Positions 41,810 to 50,650 of a stretch of 64,000 nucleotides of DNA are shown here, piece after piece. The position numbers and the translations under genes were made by a program. Each line of letters begins with the position of its first letter. Positions within the stretch are counted from its first letter, which is position 1. Source of the DNA: SCTM01 sp965279655 (lineage in GTDB: Bacteria > Pseudomonadota > Alphaproteobacteria > Rhodospirillales > Rhodospirillaceae); assembly GCA_965279655.1 (NCBI GenBank), contig OZ257255.1, positions 4,774,001 to 4,838,000 on the forward strand. Direction: 5' to 3'. The notes under the pieces are model-generated. The model had not been told where the DNA came from. It saw only the letters and a program-made list of their open reading frames with translations, and did not search any database.

Positions 41810-43023
41810 TAGAGAGCCACCTGGTTGACGCTGGTGATTGCCAGCATGATGGCGGCTACGATACCGCCGACGAAGACGCCGATGAAGAGAATCGCCGCCG
41901 GTTCGAGGAGCAGCAGAAAGCGGGTCATGCGCTGCTGGCCGGTATCCTCGTAGAGTTTGGCGAGGGAGCGGAGCATGTCGGGCAATTCGCCCGAATCCTC
42001 GCCCACCTGAATGAGGCTGATGGCCGTGCCGGACAGCGCCCGCTGGGATGAAACCGCCGCCGACAGCGATTGGCCGCCACGCACCAGTTTGGTGACCTGC
42101 CCCAGGCGGTCTCGCAGGCTCTCGAGGGTGACGGCATCGCGCGCCAAGCCCAGAGCGGTGATCAGGCTCACGCCATTGCCGAGCATGGTCCCCAACATGG
42201 AGGCCCAGCGTGCGGTCTCGGCTTCCAGAAACCACTGGCCGATCATGGGCAGTCGGCTGATCCGCTCGCGCACTTGCGCCATGCGCTTGGGATTTTTCAC
42301 CGTGTGCAGGATCCCGCCGATCATGGCGGCGGCGACAATGGCCACCAGCAACTTGTGGTTCGAGAGGAACATGCCGGTGTTGAGCACCACCGACGACAGC
42401 CAGGGCAGGGGCTTCTTGGAAGAGGCGACCATGCCCGCGAAGCGCGGCACAACCACGATGAAGATGAACAGCACTGCGGCGACGCCGACAGAGACCAAGA
42501 CCGTGGGGTAGGTCAGCGCGTTGCGGATATCCTGACGGATCCGCTGCTCGTAGGCCATTTGCGTGGCCGCATCGTCGAGAGCTTCGCCGAGATGGCCGAT
42601 CGCTTCCCCGGCGGCCGCGAGTTGGAAAACATAGGACGGCAGGGTGGGCATCGCGGCCGTTAATGCGGCCGTGAAAGTTTCGCCGGATCGGAGGCGTTTC
42701 TCCATTTCGGCGAAAGCGACGGCCATGGCCGGATGCATGGCCTGGCTGCGCAGGCTCGCGATACCGGAAACCAGGGCCACGCCGGCCTTCAACAGCAGGG
42801 CCAATTGCTTGAGGACAAGCACGTTGTCCTGCACCGACACCCCGCGCCGGAAAATGACCTGGCCCGCGACACTTGAGGGGGCTTTGGTCGGATCGAGCGC
42901 GATCACGGCCAGCCCTTGCGACTCGAGCTGCCGTTGGGCTTCCCGTTCGCTATTGGCCTGAAGGCGGCCCTTCAGGGGGCGGCCGTCGGCATCCATGGCC
43001 TCGTAGTCGAAGGAATATGACAT
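41809..43023 (-). CDS. gspF: Type II secretion inner-membrane platform GspF
   Basis: A 404-residue polytopic protein with two GspF domains (about 70-190 and 270-390), three membrane helices, and the marks FxYEAMDADGRPLKGRL at the N-terminus and GEAIGHLGEALDDAA and GEDSGELPDMLRSLA at the two domain signatures. It is the first gene of gspF-G-H-I-J and starts 162 bases after the terminator of the surface-protein gene. Confidence 0.95.
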   Translation of the reverse strand: MSYSFDYEAMDADGRPLKGRLQANSEREAQRQLESQGLAVIALDPTKAPSSVAGQVIFRRGVSVQDNVLVLKQLALLLKAGVALVSGIASLRSQAMHPAMAVAFAEMEKRLRSGETFTAALTAAMPTLPSYVFQLAAAGEAIGHLGEALDDAATQMAYEQRIRQDIRNALTYPTVLVSVGVAAVLFIFIVVVPRFAGMVASSKKPLPWLSSVVLNTGMFLSNHKLLVAIVAAAMIGGILHTVKNPKRMAQVRERISRLPMIGQWFLEAETARWASMLGTMLGNGVSLITALGLARDAVTLESLRDRLGQVTKLVRGGQSLSAAVSSQRALSGTAISLIQVGEDSGELPDMLRSLAKLYEDTGQQRMTRFLLLLEPAAILFIGVFVGGIVAAIMLAITSVNQVAL

Positions 43024-43184
43024 TGAAATTGGCGGCAGGGTCCGACCGGCGACGCGGGCTGCTTACAGGGCCGGAATGTACGCCGTCGCCCGCATGGACG
43101 GCATTAAAGCTGTGTCATTGCGGAACTTCCGCCCCGGGTTGAAGGCGTCCACGCGCCGCTCTTTTCCCCGGAAAAACAGGCACG

Positions 43185-43214
43185 AAAAAAGGGAGGGTGA
43201 TTTCTCACCCTCCC
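43185..43214 (-). terminator. Strong intrinsic terminator of the surface-protein gene
   Basis: On the minus strand a perfect 10-bp stem, GGGAGGGTGA and TCACCCTCCC around the loop GAAA, is followed by six T residues. It lies 45 bases past the stop of the gene at 43259-44764. This is the cleanest terminator in the window and isolates that gene from gspF. Confidence 0.92.
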
Positions 43215-43258
43215 TTCCTTCCGTTCCGTCACACAGTGACGGAGATAGGTACCAGTGA

Positions 43259-44764
43259 CTACTGGTTGACGCCGAGAGCGCTGTTACGACGAGCAGAGAA
43301 GTCGACGAACAGGTTGCCCGGGTTGCCGGTGACGTGCTGGACGTAGCCACTCGGGAGCGTGCCCGTGATGACCAGGTCGTACGCCAAGCCGGCAGTTGCG
43401 GTGATGCCCGCGCCGGTTTCGATGTCCTTAGCAGTCAGGGTCATCGTCGCAAGGCCCGGCACCGAAGCAGTGGTGTAGGTGCCCATCGCGGCGCCAGTCG
43501 ACGCGTTGTAGACCGCGACGACCGGGATGCCCGCCGTCGTACCACCGTTGGTGATACGGACGTAGGACGCCACGACCGTGTTGGATGTCGCCTGCACAGA
43601 GTTCACCTGAACGGTGAAGCCCGCGCGGGAGATCGCGCTCGCCGTCGCGTTGATCGCCGGCAGAGCGGTGCCGTTGGTCGCGGAGTTGGCGATGTACGTC
43701 GTCGCAGTCGTACCAGCAGCAGCGGCCGTGATGCCGGTCGTGCCGTTGAACTCGATCTGAACGATGTTGGTGCCGGACGTGGTGCCAACCAGGACGGTGG
43801 CGCCAGTCAGGAGGGTCGAGGAGAAGGTCGCCGTGCCAGCCAACGTGGTGTTGGTGTACGACGTGCCGTCAGCCTTGATGAACCGGACGTTCGAGATCGC
43901 CGGATCCGACAGGGCCGCGCTCGTCACAACCACGCCCAGGTTACCAACGAGGTTGGTCGCCACGCCGGTGCTGGCCAGGTCGCTGTAGACCGCGCCAGTG
44001 CCGGTGAAGGCGATCTGAGTCAGAACAACCGTAAGGCCGCCGCTGATGTTACCCGCAACGGTCTGACCGACCGCGGTGTAAGCCGTCGCGCCCGTGCCGA
44101 GAGCAACCGTAGCGGTGCTCGCGGAGTTGGTGATCACGACGGTGTTCTGCGAGGTGACAACAGCTGCCGAGGTCAGTGACTCGTAAGTGTTGCTCGAGTT
44201 GGCCTGTTCGACGACCGAACCGGACAGCGAGATGGACGCACCAGCAACCGACAGGCCAGTGGCTCCGGAGTAGACGAGACCGCTGAGGCCGATGCCGCTG
44301 AACGAAAGGCTCGAGGAGCCAGTCAAACAGTTGGTGATCTGGATCTGTGTGGTCAACACGCCGATGGCGCAGCCTGAGTTCAGGCCGTTCGTCGTCGCGA
44401 GGATGGTGGAAGCGGACTGGGTGTTCGTCAGCGTCAGGTTGGAGGCAACGCCGCTAACCATCGACGTGGAGTCGAAGGTCGCGCCCGTGGGCAGGATCAC
44501 GATCTTCGGACCCAGGCCCTGAGAGTAGGAGTTCGTCAGGTTCACGAACACCATCTGCGGACCGACCGTCGTGGTCGCAGTGTAGCCCGTGCCGCCGAAC
44601 AGCTGAGCGCCGACCTTGATCGCCGTGAAGCCGGTGGTGGGCTTCTGAGTGGTCGCCGAGACGACGGTCGTGTAGGCGTTGAACGTGCCTGCCTGAGCGT
44701 TGGCAGTCAGCGCGGTCGTGGCGAGCAAGGCGCCGCCAAGACCCAAAAGGTATTGATTTCGCAT
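43259..44764 (-). CDS. Exported Thr/Ser/Ala/Gly-rich surface protein (S-layer-like)
   Basis: A 501-residue protein with a clear signal peptide (1-25, ending ANAQA). The mature chain is dominated by Thr, Ser, Ala, Gly and Val, has no Trp, only two Cys (in GCAIGV and TNCLTG), few charged residues and at least nine N-x-S/T sequons. Low-charge, Thr-rich, beta-strand-like repeats are typical of S-layer and other abundant surface proteins, but I recognise no named family. A near-consensus promoter lies upstream and a strong terminator downstream, indicating high, separate expression. The flanking gspF and the TPR-glycosyltransferase operon suggest it as a secreted, glycosylated substrate (inference). 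Confidence 0.8.
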   Translation of the reverse strand: MRNQYLLGLGGALLATTALTANAQAGTFNAYTTVVSATTQKPTTGFTAIKVGAQLFGGTGYTATTTVGPQMVFVNLTNSYSQGLGPKIVILPTGATFDSTSMVSGVASNLTLTNTQSASTILATTNGLNSGCAIGVLTTQIQITNCLTGSSSLSFSGIGLSGLVYSGATGLSVAGASISLSGSVVEQANSSNTYESLTSAAVVTSQNTVVITNSASTATVALGTGATAYTAVGQTVAGNISGGLTVVLTQIAFTGTGAVYSDLASTGVATNLVGNLGVVVTSAALSDPAISNVRFIKADGTSYTNTTLAGTATFSSTLLTGATVLVGTTSGTNIVQIEFNGTTGITAAAAGTTATTYIANSATNGTALPAINATASAISRAGFTVQVNSVQATSNTVVASYVRITNGGTTAGIPVVAVYNASTGAAMGTYTTASVPGLATMTLTAKDIETGAGITATAGLAYDLVITGTLPSGYVQHVTGNPGNLFVDFSARRNSALGVNQ

Positions 44765-44841
44765 GTAGTGGGATCCCCTTATGGATATGAACTTGAATGC
44801 CCGCAGTCAGCAGGCATCCTCGCGCCCGTCAGCGCTGCCGC

Positions 44842-44870
44842 ATAACAACCTGTCCATGTTTCAAAGTCAA
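44842..44870 (-). promoter_or_regulatory. Near-consensus promoter of the surface-protein gene
   Basis: TTGACT (44870-44865) and TGTTAT (44847-44842) are separated by exactly 17 bases on the minus strand. A start about seven bases downstream gives a leader of roughly 70 bases before the ATG at 44764. It is the best sigma-70 type promoter I see in the window. The remaining 255 bases to 45125 hold no gene I can support. Confidence 0.75.
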
Positions 44871-45125
44871 GCCCTGGAGACGGCAAAAAGTGCCGAAGAA
44901 TAGCTGCCAACGCTAAGACTTTCTTAGGGATTTTGGCTTGGTAGGGTGGGGCTGGCGAGGCCGCGCCGGCCCCTCCCGCCCCCCTGTGTGGCGTGCCCAA
45001 GATCGCGAATCCGCCGCTGCGCGATTAAGAAACTGCCAGATTCGCCTACTGGTGTTGTTTTTTCACAGTTTTCTTGAATAAATAGGACTCCGTCCCGCGC
45101 CTACTACGCTTGAGGTTGCCCACCG

Positions 45126-45461
45126 ATGCCAAAGCCCTTCGTCCTCGTTCCCCTGCTCCTCGGCAGCCTCCTCGGCGCCCCAGCTGCCTCCGCGGCGACC
45201 TATAAGGCGCACGTAGAGAAGGGAAATACCGTTGTGGTTACAGGGATTTCCAAAAAGGTGGAGACCCAGCGCTGCGTGACCAAAGTCGGTTTCAATTACA
45301 CGGACCCCAAGCAGCCCGAAAAGCGCCAGTTTGGCTATCAGGTCTGCCCGGCGATCCGCGTCACACCTGGAAAGCCCACGGAAATCTGCCGTATGGACTA
45401 CCCCGTGACGGATATCACGTTGGCCGGGAAGGTGATGGTCAACGAATGCTTCCCGAACTAG
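45126..45461 (+). CDS. Small exported protein with four cysteines
   Basis: A 111-residue protein with a signal peptide (about 1-23, ending ASAA). The mature part has four Cys (in QRCVTK, YQVCPA, EICRM, NECFPN), suggesting two disulfides in the periplasm or outside. I do not recognise the family. It faces the TPR-glycosyltransferase operon and overlaps its last gene by 23 bases at the 3' end. Confidence 0.72.
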   Translation: MPKPFVLVPLLLGSLLGAPAASAATYKAHVEKGNTVVVTGISKKVETQRCVTKVGFNYTDPKQPEKRQFGYQVCPAIRVTPGKPTEICRMDYPVTDITLAGKVMVNECFPN

Positions 45462-47091
45462 ATCGGGTGGCTGCGACACTTTCTGCCGCGTGTGCGAGGT
45501 GTGTTAGCGCCTCGCGGATTTCCGCGAGGGGCTGCGACCAGCCGCCTGTGGCGTCGCGCGTGCGGTAGGCGCGCGCCGAGGCGTACCACGGCGAGTGCGT
45601 CCCCTCCTCGAACCAGTACCAAAGCCGCGCGCGCGCCGGCGGGACGAGAACCCATGTCGGCACGCCCAACGCGGCCGCCAGATGCGCGGTGGTATTGCTC
45701 ACGGTGACCACGAGATCGAGCGCCGCGACATACGCGGCGAGCGCATCGATATCGGCAAATCGATCAAAGGCCGACGTTGTATGAAGCACAGCGCCGTGGG
45801 GCAATTCACCGATCTCCGCGCGCGTATCGCCGTACTGTAGATCGAAGAACGCCGCGTGCTCATCCTGAAGGTGCGGCGCGAAATCCACCAGGCGCAGGCT
45901 TTTCGCCGCGCCGTACAGGGGATTGGCGCTGCGCCAGGAAAGTCCCGCCAAGAGCGGCTTCGCACCCGCTTGCGCGCGCAGTTCCCCACGGAAGCGCGTG
46001 GTGCGGTCGCGGTCCGCGACGAGATGGCCGCGGCGATTTGGAAAGTCGGAGAGCGCGCGCCGCCGCCAACGCCCGAGATCCAGAAGAGGCGAATGGACAT
46101 CGCATCCTTCGATGTCCGGTGCTGGCGCGCCCGGCAGGTATGCGATCACGCGCGCCGTTGGGAATGAGCGCGCGAACAGCGGCACGAGCCGCGGATCGCA
46201 ACCGATCACGCAAGCGCGCGCGTCGGCGATGATTTCCGGAACGATGCCGGCGTAGAGGATCGCGTCGCCGAGGCCTTGATCGTTCCAAACGAAAATAGTC
46301 TTTCCCCGTAAATCCTCGCCCTGCCATTGCGGCCACGGCCAGCGCACCGGCGGCGCGCGATAGGGGTTTTCCGGATCCGCATTTCGCAACGCGTAGCCGT
46401 CCCATCCCGCGGCGAACTCGCCGCGCGACAGCCGTGCCAAGCCAATGTTAACGCGCGGTGTGACGTAAGACTCTCCGCCCGCCGCGGCGCTCCGTTCGAA
46501 GGCCGTGATCGCCTCGTCGGTCGCGCCCGCCGCGTTGAGATAGGTCCCAAGATCGTTGAGCGCTTGCGGCCAGTCGGGCCGCAGCGCGAGCGCGCGGCGT
46601 ACGTGCTCGATCGCCGCGGTGAAGTCACCCGATGTCGCGGCCTCTCCGGCGAGGCCGTATGGCGCGCGCGGATCCTCCGGACATGCGATCGCCATGCGCG
46701 CGAAGGCCGCGCACGCTTCGGTGTTGCGCGCGCACTTGCGCAGCAGCAGCGCGGCATTGAGGCGCGCGTCGGCATAGTCGGCGCGCAAAGCGATCGCACG
46801 TTCGTAAGCGGCAAGTGCATCGTCATGACGCTTGAGTGCGGCAAGCGTGTTCGCGCGATTGAAATGCGCTTCGGCAAGACTCGGCATCGCCGCGATTGCG
46901 CGATCGAACAATGCGATCGCATCTTCCCGCCGGCCCTCCGCATCGGAGAGGAGGCCCAGAAGATTCAGTGCGTCCGCATTCCCCGGCTCCTCACGCAGAA
47001 CCTGCGTGTAGAGCGCCGCTGCGTCGGTGATGTGGCCTGCTTGATGGAGCGCGATGGCCCGTTGCAGCAGTGCGCGGACATCGATTGTCAT
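45439..47091 (-). CDS. TPR + GT-B (GT9-like) protein A
   Basis: A 550-residue protein. Residues 1-225 are about six tetratricopeptide repeats. Residues 255-535 form a GT-B-like domain with GKTIFVWNDQGLGDAILYA (263-281), SWRSANPLYGAAKSLRL, LQYGD (418-422) and VSNTTAHLAAALGVPTWVLV (464-483). The last motif resembles the donor-site loop of heptosyltransferases (GT9). This copy reads DAILYA where its neighbours read DEI. It is the last gene of the operon. A glycosyltransferase activity is inferred, not shown. Confidence 0.82.
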   Translation of the reverse strand: MTIDVRALLQRAIALHQAGHITDAAALYTQVLREEPGNADALNLLGLLSDAEGRREDAIALFDRAIAAMPSLAEAHFNRANTLAALKRHDDALAAYERAIALRADYADARLNAALLLRKCARNTEACAAFARMAIACPEDPRAPYGLAGEAATSGDFTAAIEHVRRALALRPDWPQALNDLGTYLNAAGATDEAITAFERSAAAGGESYVTPRVNIGLARLSRGEFAAGWDGYALRNADPENPYRAPPVRWPWPQWQGEDLRGKTIFVWNDQGLGDAILYAGIVPEIIADARACVIGCDPRLVPLFARSFPTARVIAYLPGAPAPDIEGCDVHSPLLDLGRWRRRALSDFPNRRGHLVADRDRTTRFRGELRAQAGAKPLLAGLSWRSANPLYGAAKSLRLVDFAPHLQDEHAAFFDLQYGDTRAEIGELPHGAVLHTTSAFDRFADIDALAAYVAALDLVVTVSNTTAHLAAALGVPTWVLVPPARARLWYWFEEGTHSPWYASARAYRTRDATGGWSQPLAEIREALTHLAHAAESVAATRSSSGSIR

Positions 47092-49124
47092 GGACGTCTT
47101 CCCGACGCCCAGGCGTTCAGTTCATCGGCAATGCGGGCAACGATTCCGTCCGCCCAAGCGGATGTCGGATCGCCCGCGCCTTGCCGGAACAAGCGGGCCG
47201 ACGGATACCACGGATTGTCGCTTCGCTCCGTGAGCCAGTACGACAGGACGCCTTTCGCGTAAGGCAGCAGGACCCAAACCGGCGTGTTCTGCGCGCCCGC
47301 GGTGTGAGCCGTGGTGTTGGACGTGGAGATCACCAGATCCATCGCGCCGACCTGCGCGAACGCCGCTTCCATGTCCTTCAACGGATCGACACCCGCGTCC
47401 TGAATCACGTCGATCCCCAGCGTTTCCTTCACGGCGGCGAGATCCTCGCCGCAGTCGCCGTACTGCAAATTCACAAAGGTGACGCCCGGCGTCTTCAGGA
47501 TCGGCGCGAGGTCGGGCAGGCGGAGACTCTTCGCGGTGCCCGTGCGCTTCGATTTGCTGCGCCACGAGATACCGACAAGCCGGTTGCCGGGGGCTTTCGC
47601 GAGATAGCGTTCCCGCAGCGCCTGGACCTTGGCGGCATCCGCTTTGAGATAGCCGGCATGTTTCGGGAAGCTCGCAAAGCTTCGTCGCAGATATTCGCCG
47701 AGGCTCGGCATCGCGATCTGAAAATCGGGCCGATGGTCCTTCACCATCTTCGCGGTTTCGCTGGGCGCGAATACCGTGGCACCCGGGAACGAGCGTTCGA
47801 AGACCGGCACCAGGCGATCGGAGCACTCGATCAAGCTTCGCTGCGCTTTTCCGATCACGTCGCCGAGCATGCTGGCGTAGAGGATCTCGTCGCCGATGCC
47901 TTGTTCGCTCCACACAAGCAATGTCCGCCCGGCGAGCGGTTCGCCCTTCCAGTAGGGCGGCGGCTCGGCGCGGCGCGTGAGTGTTTCCTTCGGCACGTCG
48001 AAGCGTCGGTTGTAATCTTCCCATCCGCCCTCAAACTGGCCGACGAGGAGCCGAATGACGCCGCGATAGAACCGCGTCGGCGCGTCGTCCGGCTTCAGCG
48101 CCAGCGCCTTGTCGAACTGGGAAAGGCTGGCCGCGAACCAGCCCCGTTCCACGAACACCGCGGCGATGTTGGCATAAGCTTGAGTCAGTGTCGGATCGAG
48201 ATCGAGGGCGGCTTCCAACAGGTCCAACGCGGCGTCGGGTTCGTCCTGGTCCTTGAGGATCAGCGCCAAGTTCACGTAGGCGCGCACGAAGGTCGGATGC
48301 GCGGCAATCAGTGCGGTGAGTCGCCGGCGCGCTTCATCGTGCGCATCGATCTTGGTCAGCGAGTCCGCAAGGTTGAAATGCAATGCCGGATCATCGGGCC
48401 GCAAGGCGACGGCGCTTCGCTGGGCCGCGACGGCGTCGACGAAGCGGCCGTCCAGTTTCAGCCACTCGCCAAGATTGCTGAAGGCTTCGGGCCAGTCCGG
48501 ATTGATCTTCAATGCCAGCCGAAGCTGGTCGATCGCTTGCGTGCGCCGTCCGCGTCGGGCGAGCAAGTTGGCAAGCGCGAAACGCGCGTGCGGGTCGTTC
48601 GGTGCGAGTTGCAGCGCCCGATCGTAGGACGCTTGTGCCGTATCAAGGGCGGCATCGTCGGTCGCGAATTCCGCCAGCTGATCGCCGAGGCCGTGGTGGG
48701 CTCGTGCGTCGGCGGGACAGGCCGCGGCCATGCTCGCGAACGCCGCGCGTGCGCCGGCGCCGCGGCCGAGCTTGCGCAGCAACAGTGCCGCGTTGAGATG
48801 TGCCTCGGGGTAGGCTGCGCGCAACGCGATCGCGCGTTCATAACTCGCAAGGGCATCGTCGTGGCGTTCCAGCGCCGCGAGGACGTTCGCGCGGTTGAAG
48901 TGCGGTTCAGGAACCTTTGCATTCGCGGCGATGGCGCGCTCGAACAAGGCCAGTGCGTCTTCACGCTGCCCGTGGGCGTCGAGAATGACCGCTTTGAGAT
49001 TGAGGGCGTCGGCGTTCTTCGGTTCTTTCAGCAGGACGCGGTCGTACAAGGCCGCCGCGTCAGCGAACCGGCCCGCCTGATGCAAGGCGACGGCTTGGAG
49101 CAGGAGGCCGCGCGTATCAGCCAT
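47088..49124 (-). CDS. TPR + GT-B (GT9-like) protein B
   Basis: A 678-residue member with the longer repeat array, about ten to eleven tetratricopeptide repeats (1-370), then the GT-B-like domain with LVWSEQGIGDEILYASML, WRSKSKRTGTAKSLRL, NLQYGDCGEDL and STSNTTAHTAGAQNTPVWVL. The first 140 residues closely match protein A, whereas the catalytic part closely matches protein C, so the gene looks mosaic. It overlaps A by four and C by eight bases. Confidence 0.82.
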   Translation of the reverse strand: MADTRGLLLQAVALHQAGRFADAAALYDRVLLKEPKNADALNLKAVILDAHGQREDALALFERAIAANAKVPEPHFNRANVLAALERHDDALASYERAIALRAAYPEAHLNAALLLRKLGRGAGARAAFASMAAACPADARAHHGLGDQLAEFATDDAALDTAQASYDRALQLAPNDPHARFALANLLARRGRRTQAIDQLRLALKINPDWPEAFSNLGEWLKLDGRFVDAVAAQRSAVALRPDDPALHFNLADSLTKIDAHDEARRRLTALIAAHPTFVRAYVNLALILKDQDEPDAALDLLEAALDLDPTLTQAYANIAAVFVERGWFAASLSQFDKALALKPDDAPTRFYRGVIRLLVGQFEGGWEDYNRRFDVPKETLTRRAEPPPYWKGEPLAGRTLLVWSEQGIGDEILYASMLGDVIGKAQRSLIECSDRLVPVFERSFPGATVFAPSETAKMVKDHRPDFQIAMPSLGEYLRRSFASFPKHAGYLKADAAKVQALRERYLAKAPGNRLVGISWRSKSKRTGTAKSLRLPDLAPILKTPGVTFVNLQYGDCGEDLAAVKETLGIDVIQDAGVDPLKDMEAAFAQVGAMDLVISTSNTTAHTAGAQNTPVWVLLPYAKGVLSYWLTERSDNPWYPSARLFRQGAGDPTSAWADGIVARIADELNAWASGRRP

Positions 49125-50643
49125 GGCGGCCTCGCGCGCGCCAGGCGGTGAAATCGGCAGCGATGCGCGGAATGAATTCGTCGGCCCACGTCGGCGTCGC
49201 GCTGCTGCGCCCTTGCCGGTACAGCCGCGCCGACGGATACCAAGGACTGTCGGTGCGGCCGGCGAACCAGTACCACAACACGCCCTTAGCGAACGGCAGC
49301 AACACCCACACCGGAACGTTCTGCGCGCCCGCGGTGTGCACTGTGGTGTTGGATGTGGAGATCACGAGGTCCATCGCCGCGACCTGTGCGAAGTACGTGT
49401 CCATGTCCGTGAGTTGATCGACGCCGCTGTCGTGAATGACCTCCACGCCGAGGGCGCCCTTCACCTCGGCGAGTTCCGCCGCACAATCTCCGTATTGCAG
49501 GTTCACGAAGGTTACCCCCGGCGTTTCCAAAACCGGCGCGAAATCGAGCAGGCGAAGACTCTTGCCCGGAACTTGTTTGCTGCGCCATGAGATGCCCACC
49601 AGCGCATTGCCCGGCGCGCGCGCGCGATACTTCTCGCGCAAGCCGGCGACGGTCGCGGCCTCGGCCTTGAGATAGCCGGCGTGCTTGGGGAAGCTGTCCA
49701 TCGTCGGCCGCAGGAACTGACCGAGGCTTGCCGCCGAGATTTGTACGTCCACGGCCGACGGCGGCGAGACACGCGTTTCATAACTCTCGTAGGCGATGAC
49801 ATGGGCCGTCGGAAACGAGCGCGCGAAGATCGGCGCCATGCGCTTGGAACACTCGATCACGCACTGCTTGGCCCGCGCGACGACATCGGGCAACGCGTTG
49901 GCGTGCATGATCTCGTCGCCGGGCGATTGTTCGGTCCACACCAGGATGCGCCGGTCGTTCAGCTCGCCGCCGTCCCAGTACGCGGGCGGGCGGCTGCGGC
50001 GCGGCCCCGTCTCGCCGGGATTGTCGAAGCGTTGTTCATAGGCCGCCCACCCGCGCGCGAAGTCGCCGCGATAGAGAAGGTTGCCCGCGTGGGCGATCTG
50101 CAATGACTTGTCGCCGGGCGCCGCCTGGAGCCCGCGCTCCACCACCGCGGCGGCGGCATGGAGGCGTCCCATTTCGCGCAGAGTGGAGGCGATATTGCGA
50201 TACGCCATGGCCAACGTCGGCATGATGACGAGCGCCCGGTCGTAGGACCGCATCGCCTCGTCGTAGCGTTGCTGCGCCTTGAAAAGGTTTCCGAGATTCA
50301 GATGTGCGGCGACGTCTTTCGGATCGATCCGGATGCAGGTCTCGTAGGCTGCCATCGCGCCGGCCGTGTCACCCTGGGTGTCCAGGGCGTGCCCGAGATG
50401 GAAGTGCGCAAATCCGCTGCCGGAATCCGAGGCTATCGCGCGCTTGAGCAAGTCGACTGCTTCATCGGCTGCCCCGAGGCGAGTGCGAATCGAGCCGAGC
50501 AATTGCAGCGCGCCCGCGTTTTCCGGTTCGCGCCGCAGCACTTCGCGGCAGATCACCTCCGCATCCGTCAGGCGACCGGCTGCAGCGAGCTGCGAGGCTT
50601 GCGCGACGGAGTTGGAAGATTGCGGCGGGCGCGCGGCGCACAT
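49117..50643 (-). CDS. TPR + GT-B (GT9-like) protein C
   Basis: A 508-residue member starting at the ATG at 50643 (the frame is open to 50736 but the extension lies in the preceding gene). About five tetratricopeptide repeats (8-190) precede the domain with LVWTEQSPGDEIMHANALPD, SWRSKQVPGKSLRL and STSNTTVHTAGAQNVPVWVL. The glycine before Pro in the GxGD loop is replaced by Ser (QSPGDE). It starts seven bases after protein D ends. Confidence 0.82.
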   Translation of the reverse strand: MCAARPPQSSNSVAQASQLAAAGRLTDAEVICREVLRREPENAGALQLLGSIRTRLGAADEAVDLLKRAIASDSGSGFAHFHLGHALDTQGDTAGAMAAYETCIRIDPKDVAAHLNLGNLFKAQQRYDEAMRSYDRALVIMPTLAMAYRNIASTLREMGRLHAAAAVVERGLQAAPGDKSLQIAHAGNLLYRGDFARGWAAYEQRFDNPGETGPRRSRPPAYWDGGELNDRRILVWTEQSPGDEIMHANALPDVVARAKQCVIECSKRMAPIFARSFPTAHVIAYESYETRVSPPSAVDVQISAASLGQFLRPTMDSFPKHAGYLKAEAATVAGLREKYRARAPGNALVGISWRSKQVPGKSLRLLDFAPVLETPGVTFVNLQYGDCAAELAEVKGALGVEVIHDSGVDQLTDMDTYFAQVAAMDLVISTSNTTVHTAGAQNVPVWVLLPFAKGVLWYWFAGRTDSPWYPSARLYRQGRSSATPTWADEFIPRIAADFTAWRARGRHG

Positions 50644-50650
50644 GGTCGGA

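Noticed and set aside
31341..43023. Type IV pilus system as an alternative reading of the gsp genes
   Set aside because: The full minor-pseudopilin set H-I-J-K, a GspG with the calcium-site region, and GspC, L and M-like proteins fit type II secretion; no PilT, PilQ operon or PilA-type pilin is present.
47070..49151. A 693-codon plus-strand frame antisense to TPR protein B
   Set aside because: Arg/Glu/Gln/Val-rich mirror of a GC-rich repeat gene, with no motif or signal; the minus-strand product has clear TPR and GT-B motifs.
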